Source: Auanema rhodensis (lineage: Eukaryota > Nematoda > Chromadorea > Rhabditida > Rhabditidae). From it: DNA of 64,000 nt. Each line of letters begins with the position of its first letter. Position 1 is the stretch's first letter. Shown in pieces: positions 63,701-64,000 of this stretch. A program made the translations under genes and the position numbers. The notes under the pieces were generated by a model that saw only the letters and a program-made list of their open reading frames with translations, made no database searches and was not told where the DNA came from. The stretch covers positions 23,156,476 to 23,220,475 of the forward strand of contig OZ059894.1 in assembly GCA_964057225.1 (NCBI GenBank). The letters are read 5' to 3'.

Positions 63701-64000
63701 TTCACGTGAAAGATAAAATGATGCGGTTTTCAAAATTAGATTCTTCATGTCCATATTAGTCTAAAAACAAATTTTTATTGATATTGGTTCATGGTAACCA
63801 TGACTTTGAAATTTACATCAACTTTAATTTATGCTAATTAAATGTACACGTGATGTGCACTTGGTATGTAACTCGCTTCACGTGAAAGATAAAGAGATGC
63901 GGTTCTCAAAATTAGATTCCCCATTTCCATATTAGTCTAAAAACAAATTTTTATTGATATTGGTTCATGGTAACCATGACTTTCAAATTTACGTGAACTT
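60701..64000 (+). repeat. Terminal 20-monomer HOR, copy 2 (runs off the window)
   Basis: TTTACCTGAAC (60811, 61339), GATGTGG monomers, AACATATTTTT, AAGATACGG/TTCCACATG, GGTTTATGG with CTAACTAAATG, GAATTTTACG, CACGTAAAAG, ACCATAACTTTG, AGCTTCCCC and the hybrid monomer follow in the order of copy 1. A private change is TTTACATCAAC (63815) for TTTACATGAAC. The window ends 79 bp into a monomer, so the array continues. Confidence 0.82.
63175..63238 (+). other. 64-bp non-satellite segment in hybrid monomer 4
   Basis: The fourth identical copy, exactly 3531 bp after the third. As in the other three, the following monomer is the 175-bp type with TCTAAAACAAA. Confidence 0.88.

Larger units (their letters stand above)
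1..64000 (+). repeat. 176-bp tandem satellite array filling the window
   Basis: The whole window is head-to-tail copies of a monomer of 176 bp and about 32% GC (56 G or C in the consensus). I set monomer position 1 at the C of CATGTCCATATTAG. Later landmarks are a T-rich run (27-33), CATGGT-A-ACCATG (45-57), an inverted repeat (78-97), CACGTG boxes (102-107, 134-139) and GATGCGG (151-157). Phase stays at a multiple of 176 from base 176 to past 16192, then shifts only at monomers with visible indels. Summing them (15 of -1, 4 of +12) predicts 363 monomers plus 79 bp, which equals 64000. Copies differ by a few substitutions, many shared by groups of monomers, so higher-order repeats exist. No monomer is inverted and no unique DNA interrupts. 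The class fits centromeric or pericentromeric satellite of a eukaryote; family and species are not recognised. Confidence 0.98.

Noticed and set aside
1-64000. CRISPR array
   Set aside because: The repetition is contiguous with no alternation of constant repeat and unique spacer; the repeat itself is 176 bp and variants are single substitutions.
1-64000. Known plant centromeric satellites (for example the Arabidopsis 178-bp or Brassica 176-bp repeats)
   Set aside because: The length is similar, but I recognise none of their sequence landmarks here. Length alone does not identify a family, so no name or species is assigned.

Overview
The window holds one thing: a continuous, head-to-tail satellite DNA array with a 176-bp monomer of about 32% GC, all in one orientation from base 1 to base 64000. 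Both ends lie inside the array. Counting phase through every indel I found gives 363 complete monomers plus a final 79-bp piece. About 344 monomers are exactly 176 bp, 15 are 175 bp (single-base deletions) and 4 are 188 bp (hybrid monomers carrying an unrelated 64-bp segment). The total of these lengths equals the window length. I see no gene, RNA gene, transposon, CRISPR array or unique sequence. This points to a eukaryotic chromosome, most likely centromeric or pericentromeric (or subtelomeric) heterochromatin. The monomer length falls in the class common for plant and animal centromeric satellites, but I do not recognise the family or species.

Layout, from shared diagnostic variants read by eye. 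1-3695: 21 irregular monomers. 3696-6863: three copies of a 6-monomer (1056-bp) higher-order repeat (HOR). About 5345-10976: a tandem duplication of 16 monomers (2816 bp) with a chimeric junction monomer at 8096-8271. About 11616-16190: the same HOR family, with a tandem 11-monomer (1936-bp) duplication joined in monomer 13552-13727. About 16.9-23.7 kb: diverged duplicates at offset 5276, a tandem dimer and a 9-monomer duplication. About 24.3-27.3 kb: a block repeated at offset 1771 that contains two hybrid monomers. About 27.4-30.7 kb: a 14-monomer repeat enclosing a tandem 5-monomer duplication.

About 30.7-43.15 kb: a segment of about 5 kb (30.7-35.9) present again at 38.7-43.15, built on 8-monomer (1408-bp) HORs, with a different 8-monomer pair between. 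About 43.15-47.5 kb: a mosaic with 13-monomer (2287-bp) spacing. About 47.5-57.2 kb: nearly three copies of a 20-monomer (3519-bp) HOR. About 57.2-64.0 kb: a 20-monomer (3531-bp) unit that brings back the hybrid monomer and the 24-27 kb haplotype some 33.4 kb away.

Each monomer has several short symmetric elements: CATGGT-A-ACCATG, a 7-bp inverted repeat around a 6-base loop, and three ACGTGA elements 33 and 32 bp apart, two of them in CACGTG boxes. The chief interest is the nested record of recent unequal exchange and long-range segment transfer, the hybrid monomers, and the phased ACGTGA elements as candidate protein sites. All 60-codon open frames (4.3-21.7 kb) are the same satellite read through and are not genes. 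Block boundaries are approximate unless a junction monomer is given.
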